From Watersipora subatra (lineage: Eukaryota; Bryozoa; Gymnolaemata; Cheilostomatida; Watersiporidae): DNA of 64,000 nucleotides. The position numbers were made by a program, and so were the translations under genes. This document shows, one piece after another, positions 48,474 through 62,010 of the stretch (position 1 is its first letter; the number at the start of each line of letters is the position of its first letter). The stretch lies in the NCBI RefSeq assembly GCF_963576615.1, contig NC_088708.1, positions 59,259,196 to 59,323,195 of the forward strand. Direction: 5' to 3'. The notes beneath the pieces were generated by a model. That model did not search any database. It was not told the origin of the DNA and was given only the letters and a program-made list of their open reading frames with translations.

Positions 48474-50584
48474 TTTAGCACCACAAATTTACTCATCTGA
48501 ACCTTCACCGCCAGAAAAAGTCATAAATCATCAACAAATTATGATAACCATTGCAAATATAGAAGAAAGGCATTCAGCGAGCTACATTGTGTTCAATTTG
48601 AAAAACATTTACAATTTCCCAACCACTCTTTCAATATGATGGTCAAGAATAGACTCGCTAATCACCCGTTAATCTCTGGAAAGTGGGCATAAAACCACAA
48701 AGTATATCACTGTCTTACCAGAGCAGAGTATCATTCACCTTGTCTTATGCAGCTTCTTGCTAGTTTCTATATTTATTAGATAGAGATATAGAAAAGCTAG
48801 AATGCCTAGACAGACTTCATGTTAGATTGATGATGCATCTTATGGATAACTATGACCAGGGATTGGAGGCCTTTGAACTCGATGAATTTGCAGTATTTTT
48901 AACCGCTGCCATCCAAGGTATGCTAACAGAATATCCTGTATACCCAACCACCCACCTTATTGCTACACCCAAGAAACAAAACACCGGAACACCACAGAAA
49001 ACATCTTGCCTGTCCCATATCTAGAACATCATTATATCACAAGAATTGTTTCTTTTTTAAATACTATTGATTTCCCATGTTATTATTATTTTCATTTAAT
49101 CCTTTTTCACTCAGGTAGAAACTCTATTGGGGTTATCTTATTTCATACTGAAAGTGATTCAATTAATATACGCCTTTGCCATGATTTTTGCTACTTCCAT
49201 TGACTTATGCTAACCAAGCCAATCAGAAAAAATGCAATTAGCTAGCTAAATAACTTTAAATATAACAGGAAGTTATGCTTGGAGGGAACTAAATGTTGAC
49301 TTTTTATCATGGCACCTATGAACTACACATGTATTAAGCGGTGGGCCTACATGTAATACCTACTGTAACATATACTAATCTTTTTTTAAACTTCTGCTGT
49401 ATTGGTATAAAATTTCTACTCTTTGTTCTTGCTACTTCAGACCCACGACCCAAACTTTTCTCTCTAGACCTGTTTCTTGCGACTATCGTGGCATGTAATT
49501 GTAATTTCACACCGCTAAAATACAAAGTTGATTCACCAGAAATTACGGTAGAGCATCGCAATATCAGACTGTAGTGTGTTGCACAAAGATTGTGTAATAG
49601 CTATGGTGTCTTACAAGTCAGGCTTTGTCGACACACATATGCTCGATACAATTTATAGCTTGACTATGTGGGAAGTAATCGAAACCTGCCTTGCTTTTTA
49701 GGTACATTCAGCATTTTCGTCTTTTTAATTGTTCTTTATTTTAGCTATCTGTTAGCTGTAGATTTTCTTGACTGATTTTGAACTAGGTCTAACAAAACTA
49801 GTATTAATGATGTAAATTCAAATCTTTCATTTCTAGTCCATGTATCCTTTGTTATCAATACTCCTGTGTCGGTTTAAGCTGTATGGAATTGATTTTTTTC
49901 ATCAGAAGCGCTAATGACCGCTAATTAAATGCATAATTGTTAATCATAACTATTTGGTTTAACATTCTTCCATTGCCTATAACTCCAGGCCCTAAGATAA
50001 GCTAATGCATGGCAGGATCATAACAACATTCATCAGTTATCCTCTACCTCTAGTTTGTCAAACTAACACAACAGATATTAACATATTTTTTAAGCTGTCG
50101 TTTACAGTTTGTGTTTTTGAACTAATGCAGATTCACTGCAAGCCAAATTTAATTTTTGCAGTTTGGTTAATCACCATAAGGCAAATTCTTAATTTTTATA
50201 TAATCTACAACACTTGTACTCTAAAGCACTCACAAGAAATTAAAAGTTTGATATAACTATGAAATATAAAGTTCAAAATAAGGAAAGATTACAGTGTAAC
50301 CAAATCTCTTTATATTGCCTCAGGTAACTAGGAATACTTTAAATGAACAATATTTTTTTCAGAGATATATAAGATATATATTGAAGATGTGACCAATTTT
50401 CGCAAAATGCAGAGCAGTGCTGTTTAGTCAATTGCATTTTGCACATGCTACAGATGACACATTATAAGGCTTATAAAGGAAGATTATACTATAAAATGCA
50501 TAGCAAAGGAAAACTACGGCAGGTAATGTTACCAAATCTATTGTGTCACTAGCTGTGGAAACATTGCCTGAGTACCATGGCAGC
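48474..50584. other. Intergenic, no supported gene
   Basis: AT-rich. The longest open stretch (48827-49024, 65 codons, + strand) matches nothing I recognise and lacks supporting context. No tRNA or repeat structure seen. Confidence 0.4.
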
Positions 50585-51316
50585 CTAACAAGCCGTGAAT
50601 CCTCCATCAATGGGCAAAAGAACACCATTGATCATGGATGCCTTGTCACTTAAAAGAAATATTATGGGATATGCTACTTCTACCGGGTCCCCAAATCTCC
50701 CCAAAGGTATACGATCTTTCATCCATTTTTGTTTTTGTGGATCAGACCATCCCGCCATTGACATGGCAGTCGTAATCACTGTTGGGTTGACCGCGTTGAC
50801 ACGAACATTTTTTGGTCCCAGTTCTAAAGCCATCACTTTGGTCATAGAATCCAGAGCACCCTTTGAAGCTGCATATATAACATGTTCTGCCAAAGCAGCC
50901 ATAGAAGCTTGACTGGAGATATTAACGATAGAGCCTCCGCCTCTTTCAGCCATACCGGCAGCCACCACTTGAGACACATTCAGGACTGCTTTCACATTGA
51001 CATTCATCATTGAATCAAAATCATCTGGCTTGGCTATGAGACATGGCTCACAGACCGCTATTGCAGCGTTGTTCACAAGAAGATCGATAGCACCTAAATT
51101 TGAGATTGTAGAGCGCGCCTCATCCCAGTTGGCTAAGTCGCAATGTACCACTCGCATGGTCGGGTGTTCAGCCTTCAACGAGTCCAGATCTGCTTGGGTT
51201 CGACTAAGAGCTATAACCTGAGCTCCACATTTGGTTAGCTCTATGGCAGTTGTCCGACCAATTCCTTTTCCTGCACCTGTTACTAAGGCTGTTTTTCCTT
51301 GAAAATTTATTTCCAT
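50585..51316 (-). CDS. DCXR: Dicarbonyl/L-xylulose reductase-like SDR (243 aa)
   Basis: A short-chain dehydrogenase/reductase that would reduce L-xylulose to xylitol and detoxify alpha-dicarbonyls with NADPH in the cytosol; DCXR is known to be tetrameric. Visible motifs: cofactor loop TGAGKGIG at residues 13-20, SRTQADLDSL at 38-47 with the Arg expected for NADPH preference, NNAA at 82-85, N107, and the catalytic S135, Y148 and K152. The C-terminal GGFTAC mirrors GGFWAC of vertebrate DCXR (244 aa), so length and both ends match. Start chosen: the only upstream Met, in context GCATTATGG. The gene is uninterrupted, whereas mammalian DCXR has several introns. A splice-acceptor-like CTGTTTTAG lies 12-20 nt upstream, so a 5'-UTR intron is possible. 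No poly(A) tail or flanking duplication typical of a retrocopy was seen. Confidence 0.92.
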   Translation of the reverse strand: MEINFQGKTALVTGAGKGIGRTTAIELTKCGAQVIALSRTQADLDSLKAEHPTMRVVHCDLANWDEARSTISNLGAIDLLVNNAAIAVCEPCLIAKPDDFDSMMNVNVKAVLNVSQVVAAGMAERGGGSIVNISSQASMAALAEHVIYAASKGALDSMTKVMALELGPKNVRVNAVNPTVITTAMSMAGWSDPQKQKWMKDRIPLGRFGDPVEVAYPIIFLLSDKASMINGVLLPIDGGFTAC

Positions 51317-53700
51317 AATGCGCCTCTCAACCTAAAACAGTAAATGTATTCAACCATTGTTGTTTTTGTTATTTAAAGGTAAGCCAATGAGTAACGAGAT
51401 TTTCCTTTGGCTCTTATTGGAAATTTTGAATATAGTTTACTGATGTAATTGCTAATGCGTGGCAAACATTCATAATTTTACCTAGTCAAGTATTTACTTT
51501 ATTAAAACTCAAAATTTCAGGAATATAGCAGAATCATCCAGCTTGGAGCAGATTGGTTCTCTGTTTTGTATTGGCTGAGATGAAGCCAAGGAACAATGTG
51601 TCCAAAATTAAAGAGGAATATAGAGAAAAATATATGACTGGTGTATACATATCATCTATATAGGCCTACATGTATACCTAAACCTCAAAGCTTGTGTGTT
51701 TGTCGATGTGTACTTCGGTATGTGCAGTTATAGCTATTGAAATCTTGGAATTAAAAGCTCGCATTCTGCTGTTCCAAACCGCAAGTTTAGAACCGTGCAT
51801 TTAGGCACCAAGCTACGCTGTTTTTACGATTATAACGCGCTTATCAAGCACCGTATACCTTTTTCTCAATTGCACACGCTAAATGACGTACTAATTAATA
51901 CTCTATGAACTCTATTAACCCTATGAAACAAGATGCTTTTCCGCGTTTTGGTGAACTTCTATTTCCGGTTTTTCATGAGGTTCAATTGCTAAATCGGTAA
52001 AGGCTAATACTTTTCACTCAGGAACTTGTATTACCTCGAGTATGAATAGCCTCTACATTCTCTCTTCATTCAGTCATAAAAAGACAGTCCGATATCTCAT
52101 TTTTACATTTGTACCAGTATCCAGACGTACCAATATCGTTGTATTCAAAGTTTTGATGGATAGCTTCTGCTGGAACAGTAACCCTCTTTATACACACACT
52201 TTTATACACAAATTGTTATTATTAATTCATCATATTCAGGATTTTTATTTTGTTTTCTCAGTTCGTATTAATTGTATCATTACCAAATCATCCGTTACTG
52301 CAATCATAGCAAAAAGGACTTAATTTAGCTATTACTTGCTAATTATTTAACATTTACATTTAAACACTTTTATAACTGTTTTATTTGTTTTTTAATTTAT
52401 TTTACCTGCACAAAAATTTTTACTCATGATATGAAGTTTGAAAGTTACAGTTGTTTGACAAAGTTTGAAAACCTTTACAGTTGTTTTATTGTCTTTTAAG
52501 TTATTTAAACTGCACAAAACACTTCTTTCATGATATGAAGTTTGAAAGTTAGAATGATAACTGTGTTATACGTTAAATAAAAATTAATTTTTTGTGGCAA
52601 GATTTTTATTACTCGAGCAACGTCGGGCATTCACCTAGTTATTCTATATACGAGATCTAACGAGTTGTGAGGAACCAGTGCCAAAAATTGATGCCAGAAA
52701 AGTGGACAAAAAGTGGACCAACCAAAAATTTATATTTGATAATGCCTACATAGCTATGTCAGTAATCCCTCTAATTAGCCAGCACTAATAAACAATTGTC
52801 ATCACATATTATATGAGCCAATAACATCAATTAGGAACTTAAAAGTGATTGGTATGTCTTTTGCTGACAGCTTTAAACATAATACTACAAAGTGCAAATG
52901 CCTAAAATAGGTTCAGGTAATTAAGGACTGCAGAAAAACCATCTCTGATCAAGCAAGGTCTGTTCAAGCTATAACTTCAGTACTTGAATATATGACCGAA
53001 GACAGGATCTATGTTGTAGACAGAAAAAATGACATTCATGTAGATGCCTTTAATTTACTTTACATGATAATTATAGCAAATCTGTAGCAAACGAGCAATA
53101 AGAATTGTGTGACTGTATGAAGTCACATTTGGGAGTTTAGTGCAGATGAAATATAATCAGTTGTGATCTTTAATCACTCTGTAAAATACTCTAGCGCACG
53201 GATATAAAGTGCCTTTATTACGTGCAATATACTGGTAATAGCACCATATTATCGCTGCAAAAGTGTCTCAGACAATCACAATGATGTATCCTTCCATTAG
53301 TTCAGGTCATACAGACAATGAAACGATGCATCAGCTTCTGCCCAGAAGTTTCTTACATTTGTCCTCATAAACAATAGTAATGACCTTACTTCTGCGCTGC
53401 CTGTGAGGTATAAAACAAACCATTAAACAGTAAAAACATCAATTTGCTGTGAATTGTGGTGGTTGAATCTGGTGGCCACGAATGATTCGTGACATGAAGA
53501 AGTGTGAGATACACTCAGTTGTATTCAATTCAGAAAGTTCCTTGTAGATAATATAATATGTACAATGATTCGCATTGTTTATTACACATTTCCAATTTCC
53601 TTTGTGTTTATTTTCAAAAAGGACAAAATATTTACACAAATTTAAACCTTTAATAACCGGTATTGATGTTACATGTGTGAATGGTTTTTCACATAATAAT
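51317..53700. other. Intergenic, no gene seen
   Basis: AT-rich non-coding DNA upstream of the reductase. A partial direct repeat occurs near 52430-52460 and 52520-52550 (CATGATATGAAGTTTGAAAG). No RNA gene or element end recognised. Confidence 0.4.
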
Positions 53701-54997
53701 AAATCATAATAAGCATTTGACTAAGGAACAATTGATACACAGAAACCCAGAGGTATTCCAAGGCAGAGGTAAGTTTGGTGCGCCAACTACACCAGAACTC
53801 AAATCTACAGTTGAGCCTCGAGCTATAGCTCTATAGTCGGTACCATTAAAGAAGAGACTCAGGCTAAAACTAGAACTTAACAGATTCATTAGAGCAGGTA
53901 TCATAGTAAAGGACACTACTCCTGTGCAATAGTTGTCATCGCTAATGCTGGTAAACAAACCTACAACATAGACACCAAACATAGACTTGTATCCATGTCT
54001 AGACTCTCAATACCTTAATAGCCAGCAGGTTAGAGCCCGTTGTGCAATACCCACAACACCAAAAATATTTTTAAGAACTGCTGGGTCTAAATATTATACC
54101 ACCCAGGATGCAAAACAATATTTTCACCAGATACCCATCGATGATCATTCATCAAAGCCCACTAGTTTTATGAAACCATATAGGAAGCACAGGTATATCC
54201 GGTTACCCAAGAGCGTTTGCAATGCCCCTGAAATCTCCCATCAGCATAAAATAGATGCAATGGTTAGTATTCAAGGTGTCGAGGTGCAGATAGACAACCT
54301 GTTGATTCATGCCCTCACACAAGAGCTTGACAGTAGACTGCAGCAAGTGATGGATTACTGCCAGGAACATGGTCTAATATTCAACCCTGACAAAGTGGAA
54401 CTGGCCAAAGATCCCGCTAACTTTTTGGGTCATGAATTTCTAGTGATGGTTTGAGGTCCAGTAATTCAAAGGTAAAGGCTGTGAAACAGATGTTGGTACC
54501 TGAGGATAAAAGAGTGTGCAACAGTTAATAGGCTTTGTAAATTTCATGGCAAAGGTTTTGCCCAATCTGTCAGAACACACATTTCCTTTGAGAGAGGTGA
54601 TTAAGAGGAATACCTAGTTTGTATGGGAACCGCAACAGAACACAGCAATTGAAAAGGTAAAAAACCCATCTTAGAGGCACCAACTCGCACTTATTGCGTA
54701 CATAATCAGAATGTTACACTTTCTGCTGACAGTTCGTCACATAGCATAGGTACTGTTTGTTTACAGACTGGTAGGCCTCTGGAGTTTGCGAACAAGTAGC
54801 TCACTGAATACCAAAAGAAATATAACCAGATAGAAAAGGAGTTGCTGGCTACCTTATTGGCTTGTAAAGGATTTAGATAATACTGTTTTGGTCAGCCCAG
54901 AATTAGAGTGGAGACAAGCCATCTCCCACTATTAGGCTTGATGCAAAAGGACATCAATGAGCTCTCACCACAACTTGCTGCAATGCAGTTAAAGTTA

Positions 54998-57876
54998 CTA
55001 GTTTATGTAATAGGATCTACTATATAAACGGCAATCGTTGTCTATCTGTCTATCTGTGTATGTATATGTATGTGTCCGCCTTATAGAGCGGTCTTTCCAT
55101 TTATCGTCGTACGAATTTCGGTCGTACGAAGTGAACTGAATTAATATGTGTAGTAACAGTAAATAAATTATTGAGTGGTCTTTCTTTTTCCATTCGGTCA
55201 TACGAAGCCAACTGAATTAATATTAGTAAATATCGTAATTTCAGACTATTAGCCGCTACTTTTGTCTGACGATTTGAGCCAAGCGGCTTATATAAAGGTG
55301 CAGTGATTCTGTTGTTTTTCTTTCACCGCTAGGGCGCATTAACCAAAATCTCCAGTTAGCACGATTTTAAACAGCAATGTTGCTGCCTTGTTTAAAAAGC
55401 ACCGTCCTTAGTTTTGCGGCCTATACAAAGGTGTCTTTACAGCTATACAAATGTACTACTCATTAAATAAAATAAATTAATGAATAGTTAATTACATGCA
55501 ATTAATACTTACTGCCAACGTGTACCGAGAAGGTCACGTAAACGTTTGTTTCTTGCGGCCACTGGAAAAACGCAGTTCTCACCTACTAAATTTCCACATC
55601 AAAAAGGTAAGTGATTCTTATTCAATGTTATATTGTCTATGAATTGCCACACTTTCAATACATAACCCTTTCACTTGCGTCCATGCACAAATTTAGCTAT
55701 CGGCCTACTGCCAGCTACTTTGCCGATATTGCTTCATATGTATACAATATTTTTTCAATTTCAAACTCCTTCTAGAACGTTTGTTTTGGTTATATATTTC
55801 ATTTTGCCAACATGTTAACAAGCACTGCTATGCAAAAAATTCATTGTATCTATATTTTGAGCATCGATAAAGTGATGTGAAGCTACAAAGCTAAAACGAT
55901 CCTCTACAATGTTCCTTATTCTTACAAAACCATTACTTTCACCACCATCAGAGTCAGTGCTGCTATTGCTATTTTAATTATCTGTGTAATCACAAAAATC
56001 TGATTTGGCTATAATGTCATCAACATAAGCAGTTATTTGTTTTCTAACTCGGACGCATTTAATGAACTTGCACAAAAAATCTTTGTTTTCAAGTTGCAAA
56101 TTCTCAAACAAAGATTTAAAATTAAACTTTACGCTAATTTTATAGAGAAATCTTAGGACAACACTGTCACTACCATAAAAGTCCTAAAGACCGTTGATTA
56201 TGTTATCAACAATAATAAAATTAAGTTACTAGCAAGTGCTGGCAAGATCGCAAAAATGCGTCTACGCGGTCAACCATAGAGAACGCATAAATGAGTCTAC
56301 TTCAGTGAAAGGGTTATAAACGTTGGACTTGCCACTATTTGTGATAGTAAAAATGTTCATTTCCTTCCGCAGCCGAGTTACTTTTACTTTTTTTCAGGTA
56401 CGAGTACACAGAACTACAGCTACTACAGAACTTGCAAGGGTACTGCTACTGCGTTTAACCTACTAAATTTCTACTTCAAAAAGGTAAGTACTTCTCATTC
56501 AATGTTGTAGTGTGTTGTCTATGAATTGCCACACTCCAACTACTTAAAAACGTTGGATTTGCCACTGTTCGTGATAGTGGGACAAGTTCATTTCCTTCAG
56601 CAGCTGAGTTAGTAATTTTTTCCAGCTACGAGTAGGCCTACTGTAACTTACTACTACAGAACTTGCATGAGTACTCCGAGGGTTGCGATAGGCGATGGTG
56701 AAGAGAAAGAGAGCAGCTGGTATCGACTTACTGTCACCCTGCTTTAAGCCAAGACCAGCTGTACGTCGCCTGCTCAAAAGTAGGCACAAGCCAAAAACTG
56801 TTTGTTCATACACCCGACAGAAAAACAGAAAATGTTGTCTATCCGCAAGTGTTGGGTTGAACTAACATTGTGTTATTGTTATGTCCTGCTATGTTCTTCA
56901 TGTTCTGCTATACCACATGCAGCATTGTCTAACATATTTTTCAGTATATATATTTTTTCAGGCATTTGTTTTCCTCATTGTATCTCATACAAAGGCTATC
57001 ATGTTGGCGCCATGTTTTATTATTGTAAGGTGCTAATGCTGTATCTGCCTTGACATCATACTGTCGGTGTTGTTATACATATAAATTTTATCAACACAAC
57101 CTCATTACTATTTGCATATACCATGTCAAAACACAGGCTATAGACAAAAAACTGGTGAGCTATGATTAGTGTTTTAAGCATGTAGAAGTCTCCATTCAAT
57201 AAATGCTGGCGATAGCAAAATATTTTGTATAATTTTTTAAAAGATGCAAAACTTTTCAATACTGCCAGTTTGAAGAACTTTAGTTTGCCTAGCAATGTCA
57301 ACTTCCATATCAGTTCTCTGTACACAAATAGGGCAACTCTGATTTGAGTGGTTTGAGACTGATGCATTGCAGACTAGCTGTAAAATTTATTGCAGATTTC
57401 CATTATTCCCCTCAACATTATTGACATAAATGACCTCATATGTGTATGCATAGTGTGATCAGGGCAAAAAACTGAGGCCGAGTGCAAGAGTGCGATGGTC
57501 AACTGCTCGGCGGGTAAAGATTGGTCAGCCAAGGCGGGGGCTCGGTGGCAGAAGTGCGTAATCGCCAACTGCAAATATAGACGGGTATAAACGAATGCAT
57601 GAATCTAGACACATGAATCTAGAATATTTACTAGATTTTACACGCATCTAGCTGTAAAACACATTGCCGACTTCCATTGTTCTCCCCAACATTATTGACA
57701 TGTATATGTGTATGCATATTCAGGACAACAATTTCAGTAGACAATTTACATAATAATACATCAGGGCAACAATTTCAGTAGACTGCATATTTGGAGTTGT
57801 TATACAGTATGAAAGACAACTCTCAATAAACCTTATGCTGCACATGAATCTGTTCCTGTAGGCGGGTAATGCAGCC
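54998..57876. mobile_element. 2.9-kb insertion of unknown class inside the Gypsy fossil
   Basis: Bounded by AGTTA (54993-54997 and 57877-57881), a 5-bp target duplicate exactly where Gypsy similarity stops and resumes. No inverted ends, LTRs or recognisable protein. Near the left end is a TCTG/TATG microsatellite (about 55036-55075) and a repeated block with GTCATACGAAG/GTCGTACGAAG. The right two-thirds hold internal duplications. It may be a non-autonomous or composite element. Orientation unknown. Confidence 0.55.
56324..56690. repeat. Internal tandem duplication in the 2.9-kb insertion
   Basis: AACGTTGGACTTGCCACT at about 56330 recurs as AACGTTGGATTTGCCACT at about 56549. Both are followed by GTTCATTTCCTTC and by CTACTACAGAACTTGCA. 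A third related block (CCTACTAAATTTCCACATCA through ATTGTCTATGAATTGCCACA) occurs at about 55582-55660 and again at about 56458-56535. Confidence 0.65.
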
Positions 57877-59340
57877 AGTTAGGTTATAAAATAGAGTATA
57901 AACCAAGCACAGAGATTACTATTGCTGACACTTTGCCGAGGCCATGTCCAGAAAGAACTGCCATTTGTGAAGATCTTGAACTTGATCCCTTGGTTTCGGT
58001 TTGTTCGGTTGTCATTCGCAGTGATGAGAAAATACCAAATGGCCACAGAGCAAAATGAGGAGTTACAGGTTGTCAGGAAATATATTACACAGGGTTGGCC
58101 AAATCAGAAGAATTGCCTCAGCAATGGCTTTTTGGAGTTTTACGAACAGTTTAAGTATGGTAAATAATATTATTTTTATAGGTCGAGATTGGTAGTACCC
58201 TCGGCGTTGAGAAATGAAGTAGTTGCCTTATTACATACAGCTCACCACAGTGTCACCAAGACACTCCAAAAAGCCAAATGAAACAGTGTTCTAGTATGGG
58301 TTGCGAAGACCATTGGAAGAAAATTGTCTATCTTGTGAGCCATGTGTCAAAAAGGAGGCTAGAGAATCATTGATCCCACCCCAATACCAGAATACCTATT
58401 TCAGATAGTCAGTGCTGATCTTTTTCACTTGCATAACTTCCATGTAATAAAGCATTTTCAGCAAGTTTTTGCTGATTTTGGTCAACCAAAGGCACTGATT
58501 ACTGACAACATGCCCTAGTTTGCAAGCCGACAATTTGGTGCTAACTGTCGGGCTCATGGCATTTGCCGCTCTACCAGTTCACCTTTGCATCCTTTAGGCA
58601 ACGGACAGGTGAAAAGGACTATAGGGACTGTCAAGGCATGATGAAGAAATTTGTGTAAAATGAACTAAGGAACTGGTTAGATTGGCTAGTGGTCGTTATA
58701 AATACACCAGTAGAGTACGGGATGTTGTCACCTAGTGAATTGCTACAGGGCCGGATATTGAGGAATGCCCACCCAGTTGATAAGCAGAATTACCAGGTTA
58801 TGTCGTATGACATTTGTAAATTTAGAGTAAGAAAGAAAGAGCAATGACAAGGACTACCATGACAATCATGCCAAAAAGTAGAAGCCTATCATCTCATCTG
58901 GGCAATAGGTGCAGATAAAAGTAGCATCAGATGAGTGGAAAACAGGGGGTAAAACAATTTTTTGGTGACAGGTCATATTTAATAAGGACAGGTCATACGG
59001 TGCTGTGTAAAAACCGAAAGGTTATGCGTCCTTATAAGATAAGCGAATCTCTATCAAGTCCAGGATTGACAATTGACAAATGACATTAAGGCTGAGATAG
59101 AGTCAGGTGAGTTTAGGTCAAATAGTGTAGCAGACCCTGTAAATAGAAGTGTGAGTATTTCAGGCAATACAGTCCACCAGTCCTCGCCACAGTCTTCGCC
59201 AGTACTTGCTCTAGCAATATCTCCTCGATCAGTCCGGAGAAAATAAAATCTAAGTGGCATTAAGATTATGCTATGTACAAGTGATCCACTTAGCCTTTCG
59301 GGTTCGGGTGGTCTGATACTAGTTATACGCATAGATGCTC

Positions 59341-61395
59341 ATCTCTTGATACTCAAAAGTAATACTTTTTTTGTTTTCCTTTTGAAGTAAGAGAGATAGG
59401 ATAACTTCAGTAAGTTAGTTTATTAGCTGCTGTTTTAGTTAGCTTATGCTAGTGTTCTACTCCTAAATATTATGTCATAGTTGGTAGTGCTTCTTTTAGT
59501 TAACATAGTGCTAGGCTCACCGGCGCAATAACCTTTTTATTTAGAAAAAGAAAGATGTCATAGGTTCTTAGCGATCCCGTTTTATTTTCATTCGGTAACT
59601 TATGCACGCCCAGTGTTACTTTTGATTGACATGTGCTTTAGAATAAAAGCTAGAGCATGCACTCCTAAACAAGTTATTAAATCTATGACAGACAACACTT
59701 GGACGGCCACTCACTAGAGCTGCTACTCTAGTACTTCAAAACCGAATAAAACCATGAATCGACATCGAACACGGTTTGCCACAAAAAAGGTGATCAATAA
59801 AATTGGTGTCACAATCATTTATAAAATTTGAGTTTTGATACACAGCGATCAAAGGCTAAATAGGCTAACCATAGGCCATTTCTGTTTTGTATAATAAACT
59901 GGTTATGAAGTATGCACTCTCAGCTAGATTGACTTAAACACCAACTTACTTTACCTCCAAAGAGTTATATTCAATCTGCTTGAGCAAATATTAATCACGT
60001 ACATATACATCAGCCGAGCTAAATAATGAGACGCTAACACCATAATAACTTTTCTGGTTTTCTCTTCCATTGTTAGATATTTAAATTGAAGCTTAGTCAA
60101 GTGTTCAATTGAAACTTTTTCTAATAATGCATCATACAAGTTCATAAAAAATCAATCTGATCTATGCATAAACGAATGTACGCAAGAACATCGGTATATC
60201 ACAACAGCCTCCTACCAAGAGCAGTTCATGAACTAAAAACCAAGCTAACAAATCACAGCTAACACATGTACATAACACAGCTAACTTACAATTAACCAAC
60301 AATAATCTAGAACAGTATAATACATTATAAATTATGACATTCTATTGTTTTTTTCTCTTAGTTGCATAATGAGGCAACAATTTTGACATACAAATGCTGG
60401 TTAAGGACTAATATTATCTGAGGCGCACCCCTTGTTTTTACTCTAGTGCGTACTAATGAAGAAGAGGTAAGAGGAATAAGCTGTTGTTTACATTCTGCCT
60501 ACTTATACTTGTTAGCAAAGTGGTGAAAAATCTTGAAAGATTTTGTCTACGTTCATTGTACTTGTACAACTTTGTTTCTCTGATGCATGATATATGCTCG
60601 GCCTTGAACATATTCAACATAAAAACAGTACTGAATACATAAATTCGTTTAAGTCATCGGTGTTATCTACAGGATCGAAATATTATACTTTGAACTAATT
60701 TATCTATTGCTGGGCAATGTTTTTAGGTCTCACGTAAAATCAGTTTGACAAGCAACAGTTAAGTTGATAGAGTAGAATATTGCAAGAAACTAATTTAAAA
60801 CTCAATAACGTTGCACATTCCGATAATCGAGGGTCCAATATAATGCATTGCACACATCTTAGCAAATAACCTTACTGCAGCGCTGTTCCAAACTGCACAA
60901 ACATAGTTGCTGTTTCGTCGGCTTTGGTATGTCGATCCGCCAAATGTCTAACTCGCTAATAGTACCGTACGCTATCTACGTAGCGACTCTATTTTGTTCT
61001 CAAATACTCGTGCTGTGTAGTCGCAGAACGTGTAATTAATCTGGATCTGGATTAATCAAATATGAACACTGTTGTTCTCTAAAGAAAATAAATTGATGGT
61101 GTTAAAACGACAGAATGACAAAAATCTCTACTTACGACAATTATGTTGTTTGACAATTTAGTAATAAATATATGTTGCCAGAATAATTTTGTTCCTGTAA
61201 CTTGTTTTGTGCCACCAATGTCTTATACTTTTTTGCGATATTTGTTACGCCTTAGTTACCGCTAGTTTCAATTCAGAAGATGACTGTTTATTATTTGAAG
61301 GTTAACTTGTTAAAAATAGATGAGTATAAATTTTTAAGGTTTGTTTTGAAAATAACTGATTTACACTGACAAAGGAAAATAATACTGCCAATGTA
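59341..61395. other. Intergenic, no gene seen
   Basis: AT-rich. The first ~450 bp may be a remnant of the Gypsy fossil's LTR. No RNA gene or coding region supported. Confidence 0.4.
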
Positions 61396-62010
61396 CAGTC
61401 ATTAACAAAAGTTTGAGACCACTCAGTAAATCTATGCATATTATTGGTTTTGTAGCAGTATATGGGGTTTTATTTAAACTTATGATTAAACAATATAGTT
61501 ACATACTGAAACACCTTTACTAATGCAGTTTTAAAGTTCATTAAAAGCGTAGCACAATACTTATGAGTCTTTACTGTCAGTATTTGGTGTGTCTACCATT
61601 ATTGGCGATTATCGCCTCAAGTCGCTTCGGCATACTTTCTATTAGCTTTCTGCAGTATTCTGTGGTGATCTCAGTGCACCAAACACTCTTTATAACCTGT
61701 ACAAGTTTTGTAATACTTGATGGCTGTTTTTTCTGCTACCTTGTTCTTTAGCACTGTCCAGAGATTTTCAATCGGATTGAGATCCGGGCTGTTGCTGGGC
61801 CACTCGAGCCCTGTGGCTCCTTGTGGCCCCCACCCCTTATGGCCTTCACTGTGGCCCCGGGCCACAAAGTGTGACACAACGTTGTATAATTCAAAGTTCA
61901 CTTTGTGCAAATCATAGCATCACTTCTCAGCAGTATAGGGAAGATGGGTAGCCCTTACATTGTATAACCCAGGTAAAACAAGCGTGGTCTCAAACTTTTG
62001 TTAATGACTG
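61396..62010 (-). mobile_element. Internally deleted Tc1-type DNA transposon (615 bp)
   Basis: Perfect 27-bp inverted ends CAGTCATTAACAAAAGTTTG plus AGACCAC, flanked by TA duplicates (61394-61395 and 62011-62012), the hallmark of Tc1/mariner. Only the C-terminal part of the transposase remains, so the element cannot move by itself. It is less than half the usual 1.3-1.6 kb. The perfect ends suggest recent mobilisation by an intact relative elsewhere. Confidence 0.92.
61560..61910 (-). pseudogene. Tc1 transposase C-terminal fragment
   Basis: Reads [15 protein letters not shown], the Tc1 motif holding the last acidic residue (E) of the DDE triad. A following stretch in a different frame (HRILQKANRKYAEATGGDN and its shifted version) corresponds to the usual EYC.KLIESMP.R C-terminus, implying one frameshift. 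The N-terminal HTH domains and the first two catalytic Asp residues are absent. Confidence 0.85.

Larger units (their letters stand above)
53710..59340 (+). mobile_element. Old Gypsy (Metaviridae) fossil, split by a later insertion
   Basis: Sequence on the + strand resembling Gypsy Pol in order: RT about 53.72-54.46 kb (e.g. GLIFNPDKVELAKDPANFLG), RNase H about 54.70-54.99 kb (LSADSSSHSIGTV, YNQIEKELLATLLACK), the RNase H tether (YKPSTEITIADTLPRP) from 57.88 kb, and integrase about 58.2-58.9 kb (ALITDN, HPLGNGQVKRT). It is heavily broken, with many breaks, so it is old. A 2.9-kb insertion separates RNase H from the rest. No LTR pair was identified; the AATAAA-containing stretch at 59.3-59.8 kb could be an LTR remnant. 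Confidence 0.8.

Noticed and set aside
48827-49024. 65-codon frame in the gap after the minisatellite
   Set aside because: No known motif, no splice or promoter context, ordinary length by chance.
59285-59785. Possible 3' LTR of the old Gypsy fossil
   Set aside because: Only one copy is visible and there is no clear purine tract or TG...CA boundary.
60815-60841. CCGATAATCGAGGGTCCAAT, resembling a pogo/Tigger inverted end
   Set aside because: No matching opposite end found nearby, so it cannot be separated from chance.
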